A program made the translations under genes and the position numbers. The notes under the pieces were generated by a model that was not told the DNA's origin, made no database searches, and saw only the letters and a program-made list of their open reading frames with translations. Positions 21,724 to 33,700 of a stretch of DNA of 64,000 nt are shown here, in pieces (the stretch's first letter is position 1; every line of letters begins with the position of its first letter). The DNA comes from Usnea hakonensis (lineage: Eukaryota > Ascomycota > Lecanoromycetes > Lecanorales > Parmeliaceae): contig BLJB01000150.1 of assembly GCA_013423325.1 (NCBI GenBank), positions 124,001-188,000 on the forward strand. The letters run 5' to 3'.

Positions 21724-24700
21724 ATGCCTTCGACGTCCCCTACGCACATTTCAGACATCTCGGGGCCTAGCGGCAATAATGCTGCAAACCTACGAGACTT
21801 GTGGGAACAAGCTTTGATCAGTCTTAGCTCTGAAGATCAGAAACAGTTCGGTGAACCTTCATCGAGTATGATTGATGTGCTTAAGGGCGTATGTAAATGG
21901 CTTCCCGTACATCGAGCGTACTGTGTTTCCGTGACAGATGAGGCCCATGTCTACCATGCTGATCTGCGTCTGGTGGACTAGGTTCAAGAAGCCACGGAAA
22001 GCAAAAAGAGAGACTGTATTTCAAAAGGGTGGAAATTGTACCAGAACAAGAAGGGCGAGGAGGTCAAGCTCCGACACGTCCTTGAGAAGATTTCCACATG
22101 GGTCAAAGCAATCATCAAAGTCGTTGACGTGGGAGTTTCCGCGGACCAAAGCGGCCATGCCGCTTTGCCATGGGCCATCGTAAAGTATCTCACCATAGTA
22201 TGGTCAATTATACAAATGGCACAAGCTTTGGGTGACTGAGGGCATAGATTGCATTCTCGGATATCGATGAGTTTAGCAACGTTGCAGAAGGCATTGAAAC
22301 CATTACCAGCCTTATCGCGCGATACACGATTGTAGAGAAACTTTATCTACAACAGGACTGCGAGGCGCAGGAAGGGCTCCAGGAAGCCATCACGAAGCTT
22401 TACGCAGCTGTGCTGACTTATCTGGCAAAAGTCAAAGCTTATGTTTCTAAAAATACCCTGAGTATGTGCTTTACCACAGCAGTGGAAGATCGGATCTGTC
22501 AGCCTGATGCAGTTTAAGTATACTGATTCATACTGTCAGAAAAATTTGGTCGAAGCTTGATTGACACGATCCGCAAGCAGTATGACGAACTGCGGACCAA
22601 GATCTCAGAGGTTGAGGTTGAGAGATGGATCAAGTTGGTTGATACGGAGAGCAAGTATACTGTCTTCACAGTCATGGCGGACTTGACTTATCATTCGATA
22701 GTTCAACTCGCATCGAGAGAAGAGGCGACCGCGGATATTCGGGTGCTTAGGGACGTTATGAGTGGGCTCAATAGACCTATCATGCAGATGAGCGATCAGA
22801 TGTCCATGTTTCAGGATAAGTTCAACAGTAAATTCTTACTTGACATAGCTTTTAATCCAATGATGCTGAACTTTGGCAGGGGACGAGCGGATAAAAGTGT
22901 TCCGTTGGATGTCCACAATCGATTATAGAAGCCATCATGACGATCTCTCGAAAGATGTACTAGCTCGGTCAGGCCAGTGGTTACTCAACAGCCAGCATTT
23001 TGTCGAATGGGGACAGTCGAGCGTATCATCTATACTTTGGCTCCACGGAATACGTCAGTGATCTTCCTACCAGAAGACTCGCTGGCCACTAATCCGACTG
23101 TAGCTGGCTCGGGAAAGACCAGGCTTGTGTAAGCTCCCACCCAGGTCCTGATCTCATCGACATTCTTCTTGCAGTACTCAACGAAGCTCGTGTACTTTTG
23201 GCAATACAGCACGTGCTGATTTGAGGGCCTGCATAAGATCGACGGTAATCAACACCCTGCTCAACGAAGACCCAGACGCGAACACATCATCCACCGCCTT
23301 CTTCTATTGCGCGAGAAGCACCGCAGAACCAGAACGCGCCAAGCCTGCTGAGATCATGGGTGCGTTGCTCAAACAGCTTGCCGGTTCCAAAACAGATCTA
23401 CCTATCAAGATACCTGTCGCAAATGAATATGAAAAGCGGAGGAAAAAGGCTGAACAGGATTGTTCCATGCTCAAGAAATTGACAGTACAGGACTGCACTA
23501 GGTTGATCATCGAGCTGACCAAGGACCAACCGACAACAATCATCCTTGATGCTCTCGACGAATGTGAGGAGACTACACGTCACGAGCTTTTGGAAGCTTT
23601 TGACGAGATAATCTGCCACTCTACGGAAGTTGTAAAAGTATTAGTCTCCAGTCGCGATGACATCGATATTGTGAGTAGACTGAGATATTCTATTTGTTCT
23701 TCCTAGAATCCACTTACAAACTGGTGGTTGCCGAAACTCAGACATGCCTGCTAATATATACCATTCTTTAGAAATTGCACCTAGAGAATTCCAAGAATAT
23801 ATCAGTCAGTGCCGACAACAACAGTAGCGATATTGCGCGCTTTGTCAAATCAAACGTAGATCTTTTGGTGTCACAGCGACTCCTGAAAGGCAGGGTATCC
23901 CCAGAATTCAAATGTAAGATTATCGAGACTCTCACCAATGGTGCTCAAGGGATGTTCAGGTGGGTGGAAATGTCACTAGAGAGATTGAAGCAAATCAAAT
24001 TTCTTCCAGACTTTAAAGAGGCTCTTGGCCAACTTCCGTCTAAGCTAGCTGGCCTGTATGACATTATACACTCGCAGATAGAGGAAACTGAGCACTACGG
24101 AAAGAAGGTAGCAATCCGGACACTGAACTGGCTACTGTGTGCCCAACGCCTGTTGTCCGCCGAGGAGCTTATTGCTGCGGTCTATATATTCGACGACGAT
24201 ACTTCTTCATATTCGGACGAAGATCCCGAGTTCAGATCAGAGGCATCGCCCAAAGATGACATTCTTCAGCTTTGCCGAAACTTCGTTGTCTATGATTCTG
24301 AGCAAAATATCTTCCGCTTCGCGCACCAATCTGTTCGCGAATACCTCATGAATCTATCACGATACACAATTCTGGAACAGCATGCACTTGCTGCGGAGAG
24401 GTGTCTAGAGATATATTTGACAAAGTCGCTACAGGACTTCACGACTCGACAGCAAAAGCGGCAGAACGCTACCCTCAAAGTCTATGCAGAAGTTTACTGG
24501 CCAGTACACTACAAGTATGCTGAGAACTCTACATCTGTTGAATTGAAGAACAAATTTTTGCGATTCACAGGTCAAACTCAAGGAACTTCGTCCCCATACG
24601 TAGAGTGGAGATCAGATATTCTTCAAAAATATGGAGGTGGCCGCAGTTGGATGATAGATAGACACCACGCGGATGACCACTTGGGTCATAGCATACTTTT

Positions 24701-25781
24701 GGCAGCATCTCATCCGGATATACTTCTCGGTCTGGCATCAGCTTTTGGGTTTTCATCATACCTGGAGGCCCTTCGGTCTTGCTTGACAGAGGTGAATGAA
24801 TCTCTAGTAATATTTGACAAAACCCATACTTTACTATCTCTTGCTGCGAGTGAAGGTCATAATCACGTGGTGCAGCTATTGCTTGATAATGGCGCCGATG
24901 TAAATGCACTCAATGGACTCGCCCTGCAAGAAGCAGCTGTTCGGGGTCACACACAGGTCTTGGAGACGCTACTCGATCAAGAATCCATCGATACTGATGA
25001 TCTACCACAACTTCTCATGAGAGATCTGCCGTGTGCCTGTTCGAGTGGTAACATTTCTACCGTTCGACTGCTTCTTGAACGAGGAGCTGATGTCAATCCT
25101 CAAAATAAATATTGCGGGCAGGCTCTGTTCAAAGCGGCGAAGTATGGTCATGATTCGATTGTGCAGCTGCTACTCGATCATGGGGCTGATATTAACGCTT
25201 CGGGTGACCATGGTACTGCTCTACAAGAAGCGTGTTATGGAGGTCAAGATTCGATCGTGCAGATATTGCTCGATCACGGGGCTAAAGAGTCGGGATCAGG
25301 AGGAGATAGCGCTCTACAAGCTGCGTCTAATGGAGATTGTCATTCGATCATGCAGATGTTGCTTGATCACGGGGCTGATGTTAATGTCTCGGGTGAAGGA
25401 ATGTCTAAAGCTTTGCTTCTGGCGTCTATAAGAGGTAATCGTTCGACCGTGCAACTGTTGCTCGATCACGGGGCTGATATTAACGCTTCGGGTGAGTATG
25501 GTACTGCTCTACAACGAGCGTCTTTAAATGGTCGTGATTGGATCGTGCAGCAGTTACTCGATCATGGGGCTGATGTTAACGCTCGTGGAAAATACAGTAC
25601 CGCTCTACAAATGGCATTAGATGGAGGTTATGATTATATTGTGCAGACGTTGCTCGATAGGGGAGCTGATGTCAACGGCGCTTACGAGGACGCTCTGCGA
25701 GTGCGTTCCATTGCGGGTCGCATCTCAATTCCGTCCAGGATCAAACACTTGGATGATGCTTTTGGGTTCTTCGAATTCTAA
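21724..25781 (+). CDS. NACHT-ankyrin NLR (STAND) protein
   Basis: Eight exons: 21724-21888, 21982-22197, 22248-22461, 22540-22827, 22880-23053, 23104-23128, 23238-23670 and 23772-25781, total 3525 nt, 1174 residues. Order: N-terminal helical NACHT-associated domain (1-340, from LRDLWEQALISLSSEDQ); NACHT with Walker A GIPGSGKT at ~351-358, split by a phase-1 intron, and Walker B TTIILDALDECEE at ~460-472; helical linker (FAHQSVREYL); and about ten ankyrin repeats at ~860-1150. At least six C-terminal repeats are very similar to each other. Fungal NLRs act in non-self recognition and heterokaryon incompatibility, with the repeats as sensor. The N-terminal effector class cannot be named from sequence alone. 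The 25-nt exon carrying part of the P-loop and the 109-nt intron after it are supported only by phase and motif. Confidence 0.85.
25149..25690 (+). repeat. Near-identical ankyrin-repeat coding units
   Basis: Six consecutive units of about 96-99 nt, starting near 25149, 25245, 25341, 25440, 25536 and 25632, each with the core VQ-x-LLDHGAD. Units 1 and 4 share an almost identical stretch of about 60 nt, differing at a few bases. Variation clusters in the residues before and within the first helix. Confidence 0.85.
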
Positions 25782-27663
25782 GTCGGGTTGTTTTCCAGAG
25801 ACCATGGCGTCCAACTTCCGGAGAGAAACCGGCGAATATATCCGAGAGAATGCAAGTTGTGGAGATGGTCCGTTGATCGTTAGTATTCCCAAACTAGTCT
25901 ATACAATATACGATTCCGTTTCGTTCTCCATGAACCGGGATAGTGTGCGTCTTCTTAAGTCTTCCGTCCAGCTCCCGTCGTTCCCCACAATCCTACAGCC
26001 TCAGCAAAAATCCCGCATTCCTGGATATTTCCAAAGCTTACGCGGTACCTGCATGCATATCCATGCCTTTAGCATGGCCGTCTTTGCCATAAAACAAATG
26101 TCTCCACAAGAAAGGCGGGGAAAATGAAACTCCTTTCTACCCTATATTCTAGTTTGACAGCGGGCGTCTTGGATATGATTGTTCATCTTAAGGGCTGCTT
26201 TGACGTAGCAGGTATACGAGTTCTGAGAGATGGATCTACGGATTAGAGATCGTGGGGTACAGTAGTTCGAGGTTTGAATTCTGCTTTTTCCAATCTATTT
26301 TTAATCCTTCTAGTCTTTGCATAATGCAAAGAAAGCGGGTCGAACATCTCAAGACTGCATATGCAACGTTGATCTTTTCACGCTGTGGATGCAGTCAGCC
26401 GGATTTACTGTACCTACTCTACCCCTTGATTATTGCCCCTCCTGCCCCATTGTCCGTGCTTTGTATAAATCGTTCATGTCTTCTCCCTTGTGCATGAGCC
26501 GCGATAGCTTCTTGTCTACCTACATTGTGACGGCTATGAATACTCTCGCTACTTACCTATCGAGTCATGATGGTAGATTATTTTCAGTCCTCTCCGGAAG
26601 TGTCTTGGCCCCCAAATTAACTTTCGTCTTAGCCCACGTGCCCACTTCAAGGTTGTAGCTACCCGGATGGTCCCGGCTGTCGGTACCTAGCTCTAGAGCC
26701 CGCCGGTTGAATCTGTTTTTACCTTACCTACTTCTCGGTAGAGCTTCGAGCATCATCCTTATACTGCTTAGAAAGTCCTGGACACTGGACAGCAATGAAA
26801 TCCCAAGTCTACCTCTGGAAGCGGCCATGAGGATCGGTCTCCAAAGAACCTCTCACTAAGCAACATCAATAACGTAGGTTCTAAACCCCTAAGTACTTGG
26901 GGCAGGCGCCATCCCAAAGCAGAGCAAGTCTATGAATACAGCATTGTACGAGATAATGGCGCAGCAGTCTTGATGTCCAGGACATTCTGTGCAGGTCTCC
27001 ATCCGAAACGCGGGACTCCGCAGCTTCTGACAAATGTTGGAGTAAATACTCCGTAATGCGTTGTTCGTCCGGATTCAGCCCGTGCCTGCTGCGCCTCAAA
27101 GCCATAGCCGACAGAAACGTTCGAGGTGGAGTCCCTCCCTTTTCTTCTGTTCCATTTGGACAGCGATTTTATGTTGTACACCTTGATCATGTCTCTTTTC
27201 AGATTATCGTATTGATGTTGCAAATATTCCGTCCGCCTTGACGGGTGGGCACGAGAACAATGCTTGAGTTATTGAGGCTCGGCAGACAACTGATCCCTCA
27301 GCAATTCAAAATTAAGGTAATGCATGAGCTGAAGTCCTTTGGAAAGTCCTGCATAAAAAACCCAGCCAATCAGGAGCCTCTCCAGCCGCTCGGTGTGATT
27401 GAATGCTACCTTCAAGTTAGGCATTACGACCCAGTAGGTAAGGTATTAATAGTTTTTCTGGGCCAGATCTTGAGGTTGTCATCTTCAAGATCCGTGGTTG
27501 TACTGACGCAATATATGGTAATCCAGTGTCTCATATAGCTTCATCCTCTTCCTAGAGTTGTTGTATTACTTTCGCTATCCTGTCTTGCCTTTGCAGTTGA
27601 GCCGAATTCCATCCCATTCTCTTCTAGCCTTTCGCAATCCTTCCTGTCGCTACCAATCCCATC
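25782..27663. other. Long intergenic region with no supported gene
   Basis: About 1.9 kb. Several open frames of 70-110 codons exist on both strands, but none has a recognisable domain, a plausible intron chain or protein-like composition. No terminal repeats or transposase fragments seen. Confidence 0.5.
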
Positions 27664-29968
27664 ATGCATACCTTGTTTCTTGCAGCCACTCTCGCCCTAC
27701 GCTTCTATGCAGTATCAGCAGCTCCGCAGAGTGTGTTTTAGATCTTTTTGAGTTGTTCCGACTTCAGCACTGACAATTGCAGAGTACTCATTGAACTCCA
27801 CCGCCATCTCCCCACCATGGCCCGGAATAACGAGGGCACCAGTCGCCAACTGTTCCAATCAATGTGCCTACCCTCAGATTGATCTCTCCTTTATATATTG
27901 GTCGCAGATGTCCATCACCGCGACCTACACAGCGGAGACCGTGGTACTCTTTGTGAACAGGAGGGATAATAGTACCCGAACGACGACCATCTTGAACACT
28001 GAGATAGGTTTTGAACAAATCGCTACACCCACCAATTTGAACAGCCTTGGTACAGTGACGGCATCTGTCGTTGATAACGATGGGAGCACTCGTATCATGT
28101 AAGTTGTCAGGAGACTGCATTCAATCCAACTTCGACCTAACCTATCTATCCTAAGCGCATACCCCACATCAGTATACTATGATTACGCCCCCAACATAAC
28201 ATGGACCGGGACTCTCTCCACAACTGTTAGTGGCATACCGACATGCTCAATAGCTCCCACAGGCGCCGTAGCCGTCTACCCATCTCATCCACTCCTTCCA
28301 GAACGAGTACAGACTGATGGAGTCGACACTATCGAAGATCCGAGAGGCTGGACTTTTGTGGCTATGAATGGCAAAACGTGTTTCGGTGACATCCTCTTCA
28401 AGAACCTCTTTCCGGGTTTAGGCATCTGGAATTGCAAAGCGGCAGCCACTTGTGTGTCACCAGCAATTGTGATGGAGACCGCAATATATCTCACAACCAC
28501 GTCAACGTCAACGGAACCAGACAATTTGCCGACTTCAACAAAGACGTCGGCTTCAATTACGCAGCCACCGGTGGCAAAATCGCAGGAGGCAGTTCCGACG
28601 GAAATACCTACACTCAGTGTACTTCCACCAGACATAGCCTCGGTCTCTTCGCAGAATATTTCGAATATTCCACTTCCGGCGATGGTATTTATGACCGTTG
28701 CATCCGACCTGGTGCCGACAGCTGGCACAGCCACAGCCGTAGAATCTCCCACAACCTCCACTGTCCTAGCTGCCACGCAACCAATGACTAAGATACTTCC
28801 AGTCGTGCCAAAACCGTCGACAGCCGCGTCCCAAAGCACCATCATCACCCTCTCACGAGTCCCGACAACAACACTCCCAACCACGCCCGTAGCAGTCCAG
28901 GTACCAGTCACCTCAACAGATTCAAAGGGCAGCATTACTATCTCCACCAGCACCGCCATAGCTCATCCCATCATCGCCAGCTCCACAAATGCTCAAGGCA
29001 ACGTTATCACCTCGACTAGCCTCTCCCTAGCGCCCATCACCGCATCCGTCCCAACCATCATACCCTCAATCAACGCCCAAGGCAATGTCCTCTCCCTGAC
29101 AACCCACCTACCTGCCATAATACTAACTACCACCAACGCCGTCGGCTCAGAGATTCTCACTACCTCAGCATTAAGCCCATTCATCCCACTCTCCAGCGCT
29201 CCCGCCCCAATCATAGTAAACAGCGAAACTATTACCCCAGATTCCCAATCCCAATACGTCATCTCAAGCCAAACCCTCTCCCCCGGCTCATCGATAACCC
29301 TAGGCTCTGACACCTCCACCACCCTCCTTACCTCGCAAACATCCAGCGGCTCCACAGCTCTAGTCTACGGCCCAAGCACTTCCTTCCTTCCCTCAGTCGG
29401 CGCGGGTGCAGCAGGGACCTCCCCAGCAGCCCTGACTATCGGCAGCGAGATCCTTACTCCAAACGCACAAAACCTTATCTCCGGCTCCACTCTCGCTCCC
29501 GGCTCATCAATAACCGTTGGTTCCGGCCCCTCCGCTACCGTCCTCGCCTTGCAAACATCTGATGGCACCACAGCCCTTGTCTACGGGCCCCGCACATCAA
29601 TCCTCACCCCAACGCCAACGCTAGCACCCTCCATAACGTCACCACCCACTATAACCATTGGCTCTAAAACCATTACCGCAAATAGCCAGACGCAGTATAT
29701 CATCGGATCCCAAACGCTGACGCCGGGTGGCGTGGTGACTGTAAGTGGGACGCGCGTGAGTTTGGCGGCTGGGGAGAGTGATGTTGTGGGATCGAGCACG
29801 GAGGCTTTGGCGCCATACATCACAGCCGGATTCGGGAAAGGGGTTAATGCGACGGACGGGAATCCGCTGCAGGCTTTTACGGGGGGAGCGGATGGGATGA
29901 GAGGGTGGAGATGGTGGGAGTGGGGGCATGTGTGGCTGGTGGGGCTCGGTGTTGCGGTGTGGTTGTAG
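27664..29968 (+). CDS. Secreted Ser/Thr-rich, probably GPI-anchored cell-surface protein
   Basis: Three exons: 27664-27730, 27783-28098 and 28156-29968, total 2130 nt, 709 residues. A signal peptide is clear (MHTLFLAATLALRFYAVSAA). Residues ~25-250 form a cysteine-containing ectodomain. From ~250 the protein is Ser/Thr/Pro-rich, a likely O-glycosylated stalk. Three imperfect repeats lie at about 29203-29760: S-x-TITP...QY-x-I-x-SQTL-x-PG and STALVYGP-type elements recur. The last repeat carries PGGVVTVSGTRVSLA, common in ascomycete wall proteins. The C terminus ends in a hydrophobic tail (HVWLVGLGVAVWL) after a small-residue stretch, consistent with GPI attachment. Adhesion or wall structure is inferred. 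Codons are strongly C-rich in the third position in the stalk. Confidence 0.75.
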
Positions 29969-30706
29969 ATATGTAGACTAGATTATAGATTCGATACATG
30001 TAAGATGGATATGAATGTGATAATAGTGGGAATTTAGAACAATAATAAACGATAGATTATTAATTCACTATACAACAGAAACCGTCATCTCATTCTCATT
30101 GTCTCAGTCTCAGCTCATCTTCCTTTCCAGATAATCTCTTCTCCATCTCCCTCCTCTCCCCCTTCTCCACTCTCCCATCCATCCAACTACACGCACATTC
30201 ACATTCCCATTCCCACCCACAAATCAGCCCCGTTTCCAAAACCCTCCTTTTTCCGCGTCTCGGAAGAACCAACTACCTAATTACCGAATTGTGGGCCCAT
30301 CCCAACACTATACCGCTATAGTGTATTTTAAAGAGGCCTCTCACCGGTACTATACTGTATCTTTCCGCGCCGTAATTACGATTTACTATTGATGGAGGCT
30401 TTGTGCAAAGCGAACGTAAAGGTATTGACGCGAATGTAGTTTTTGAGAAGGTATTTCTAGTATTTAGAAGTAGCTATAGCATAGGACGAGTTGCTCGAGG
30501 TCGAAATACCTAGCTTTCTTCTCGGAGGGACGTTATCCTTGTCCCAAATCTGTCGTCGGGGGACAAGTCAGGACGTATTACAAAGCGTGTTCCGCCCACA
30601 CACACACACAACAACATTCCTTACAGTTCCGCCCATGACATCTCGCAGGGGGCTGGCTAGGCGAACAATAAACGATGGACATTGGCAGATCTCTCAGACA
30701 CCACCC
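29969..30706. other. Intergenic region with small palindrome
   Basis: About 0.74 kb between the 3' ends of the surface-protein gene and the PKS. It contains a C/T-rich tract (30120-30230) and a perfect 8-bp inverted repeat ACACTATA-CCGC-TATAGTGT at 30305-30324. No gene seen. Confidence 0.6.
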
Positions 30707-33700
30707 TCATTGGCTGTTCACCTTCCCCAACCCCTCAGCGGCATGCCTCCCCAAAGCCGCCAGATTGCCCATGCCCAGAAACTCCAACACGCTGATATCG
30801 AACCCGAACGCCTGTCGCCACCAAGCGCGCATCTCGACGGTAACGAGCGAGTCTACGCCGAGCTGTGAGAGCGGGATCGCCAGATCCAGGTCGTCATCCG
30901 ATCGGAGCAGGAAGCTGAACAGCTTCCGGCCAATCTCTTTCCCAAGAATTGTGGCGCTCTCTTCCGTCTGGAGTACAGTCCCGTCGTTCTTGGCTTTGGC
31001 AAGGAAGACCTTGAGGGTGTCGTTACTGATGGCACTCTGGGTATCCACAGTTGCGTTCGAGGCATTGTGATATGCGGCCATTCGCCTATCCTTCCTCCAA
31101 AAGGCCCGTTGTTCTGCGCTGTTTAGAGACACCGTCGTGTCAAGGCCCAATATCACGGTGTCCTTTTCGGAAACATCTTCATCGATGTTGCCAGGGTTTC
31201 TTTGATCTGCTGCGGAAGATGATGACATGGCGGCCCCAATGGTCTGCAACAGCTCTGTCTCGGTGATCAGGTGCGCGCCTGGCATCTTCATCCTTTTCAG
31301 GAGACCTTCGGTTTCAAATACATAACCAACATCTTGAACCGCACCGATATCAATTGAAGATGCCGCAAGGCCCAGGCTTTTCCGATACTGTACAAATGCA
31401 TCGAGGAAAGTGTTGGCACCTGCATAGTTGGCCTGGCCGGCCTGACCAAAGGTTCCAGACATGGAGGAGAACAGCACAAAAAAGTCGAGCTGCGCCCCTG
31501 CCGCCAGCGTCTCGTCGTGCAGATTCCAAGTACCCTGTACTTTAGGCGATACAGCCTTTTCCCATTCATCGAGACTCATGCGTGTGAATGCTTGATCCCG
31601 AAGAACCATGGAACATTGCATGATACCTTTCAGGTTCGGTGCCTGCTTTATCGCTTGAGACACGTCAGCCTTGCTAGTCACACTGCCTTCGAAAATCTGA
31701 ACATTGCAGCCCATGCTTTCAAGCTCCCGGACAAAATCGCGGTTTTGTTCGTTCGTCCTGGCACTCCGGGAGAGGAAGGTCAGGTGGCGGGCGTTGTGCT
31801 GCACAAGGTACCGCGACACCGAGCGCCCCAGACCGCCGAAACCCCCAACTAGCAAATATGACGCTGAGGGGTCCAGTCTAAGCTCCTTAGCTTTCTTCAT
31901 AGACGACATGTCTACGTTAATGCTGCCATCTTTGCTTCGTACTGCAATGACGATCTTGCCTATATGATGACCTCCTTGCATGTGCCGGAACGCAACCTCA
32001 ACCGATGAAGCAGCGAATATATTTGTAGGTTTGAGCGGCGTGATATGACCCTTTTCGAAATGATCCACGATAGCTTGTAGAAGCCTAGAACATAGTGCGT
32101 GAGCCTTATCGCCGCACACGCGGTCGGCAACACTTTTACTTACCGTTTACACACAGACTGCCGCTTCTCCATGAACGCATCCAAAGTGAAGCAAGTGTAT
32201 GTCCGATTACCAAGGAAGACGTCCATATCGAGCTTACCAGCACCTAAGAAATCCCGTTTTCCAATGTCGACAACTTGACCGAACTCGGCCACGCAATGCC
32301 AAGTTGCGTGCAGAAGCTCACCAGAGAGAGAGTTCAGAACCAAATCGACGCCTTTGCCCTTAGTTTCGCGCATTAAGCCCTCCACGAAACTCATGTTTCG
32401 AGAATTAAAGATGCGATCTCTGGTTATGCCGCACTTTTCGGTGAGATATCTAATCTTATCCTCAGTGCTGACTGTTGCGAAGATTTCCGCTCCTGCCATC
32501 TTGGCAAGCTGAATAGCAGCAAGGCCGACACCGCCACACGCACTGTGGATGAGGATTGACTGAAGGAAGCTACTTAGCTGGATCAACATGCACGATTTCT
32601 TGCTCGGTTAACTCACCTGGCCTTTGCGCAAACCACCAATATCGAAGAGCGAGTACAATGCCGTTGCAAAGACAACAGGCATTGACGCCGCGTCCTCGAA
32701 TGTCAGACTTGAGGGGAGCTTTTCGCAGAGTAGCTCAGAGGTTATTACGTGGGTTGAGAAGGAGCCTTCTCCAAGAAGCATGACCCGATCACCTTTAGCC
32801 AGGTCTTTGACTTCGGGTCCCACGCAAGAAACAATACCGCCGGCTTCGAGACCCAGGCCAGCCTCTGAAAACGGGCTTAGTCCCAGACATTCCATGACAT
32901 TCTGTTGAAGAGAAGTCAGTATTGGCAGCAAAAGGAAGGACAAGATCGACTCACCCTAAAGTTCAATCCAGCAGCATAGACCTCAACCTCGACTTCATCT
33001 TTAGCCAACGACTTCGCCGCACGCAAAGTCCATTGCAAAGAGGACAGACGACCAGGTTTCGCCATATCCAAGAATAGCTGATCTTCACAACTAGCCTCTG
33101 ACAAAAGCTCATCCTGCTGCGCGAAGGGATGGACTCTCCCTACGTGAATTTTGCCATCAACGATAGCATATTCGTAATCAGGCTTTAGAGACTCGTCCTC
33201 CTGTCTGGTCTGGAATTTGGCAAACACGTCGATAATGCTGTCAAGCGAAGAATCGAAATCGTCGATTTCGCAGGTCGCGAAGTCTAAGAGCATCTCCGTA
33301 CGGATCGAGCGTCCAGCACCGATGACTTGTGCGTAGCTTGGGTCACGGCAGTACACTTGGCTCGGTCGTGTAACCCATAGTAAACCTGACTGTCTGAGCC
33401 TTTCTAGGAGTCCTTGGAATGCCGTTAGGCGACTCTCGTCGATGTTTTGGAAGAAGGGACCCCTGAGATCCAGCAGGGAGATGACGTCCTGAGATGCTGG
33501 AAGCTCTTCATCCAACTGGCGGAAATCAACTTTATAACCCTTGCTTTGCAATCGTCGGCAAAGGGAGTCAGCGTAACCTTCGCCGGCATCGCTGAGCAGA
33601 GTTACTGCTTTTCGATAGTTTACTCCATTATTTGTCTGCGGCTTGGCGACCATAATGGCGTTCCAGTGGTCCGGCTCATCGGCATCGAGGACCACTGCGT

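Noticed and set aside
25621..26127. 168-codon plus-strand frame overlapping the NLR 3' end
   Set aside because: It is an alternative frame of the ankyrin repeats; the part beyond the NLR stop has no domain or start context.
28285..28959. 224-codon minus-strand frame with many V/G/S residues
   Set aside because: Antisense shadow of the Ser/Thr-rich surface-protein exon, created by its biased codon use.
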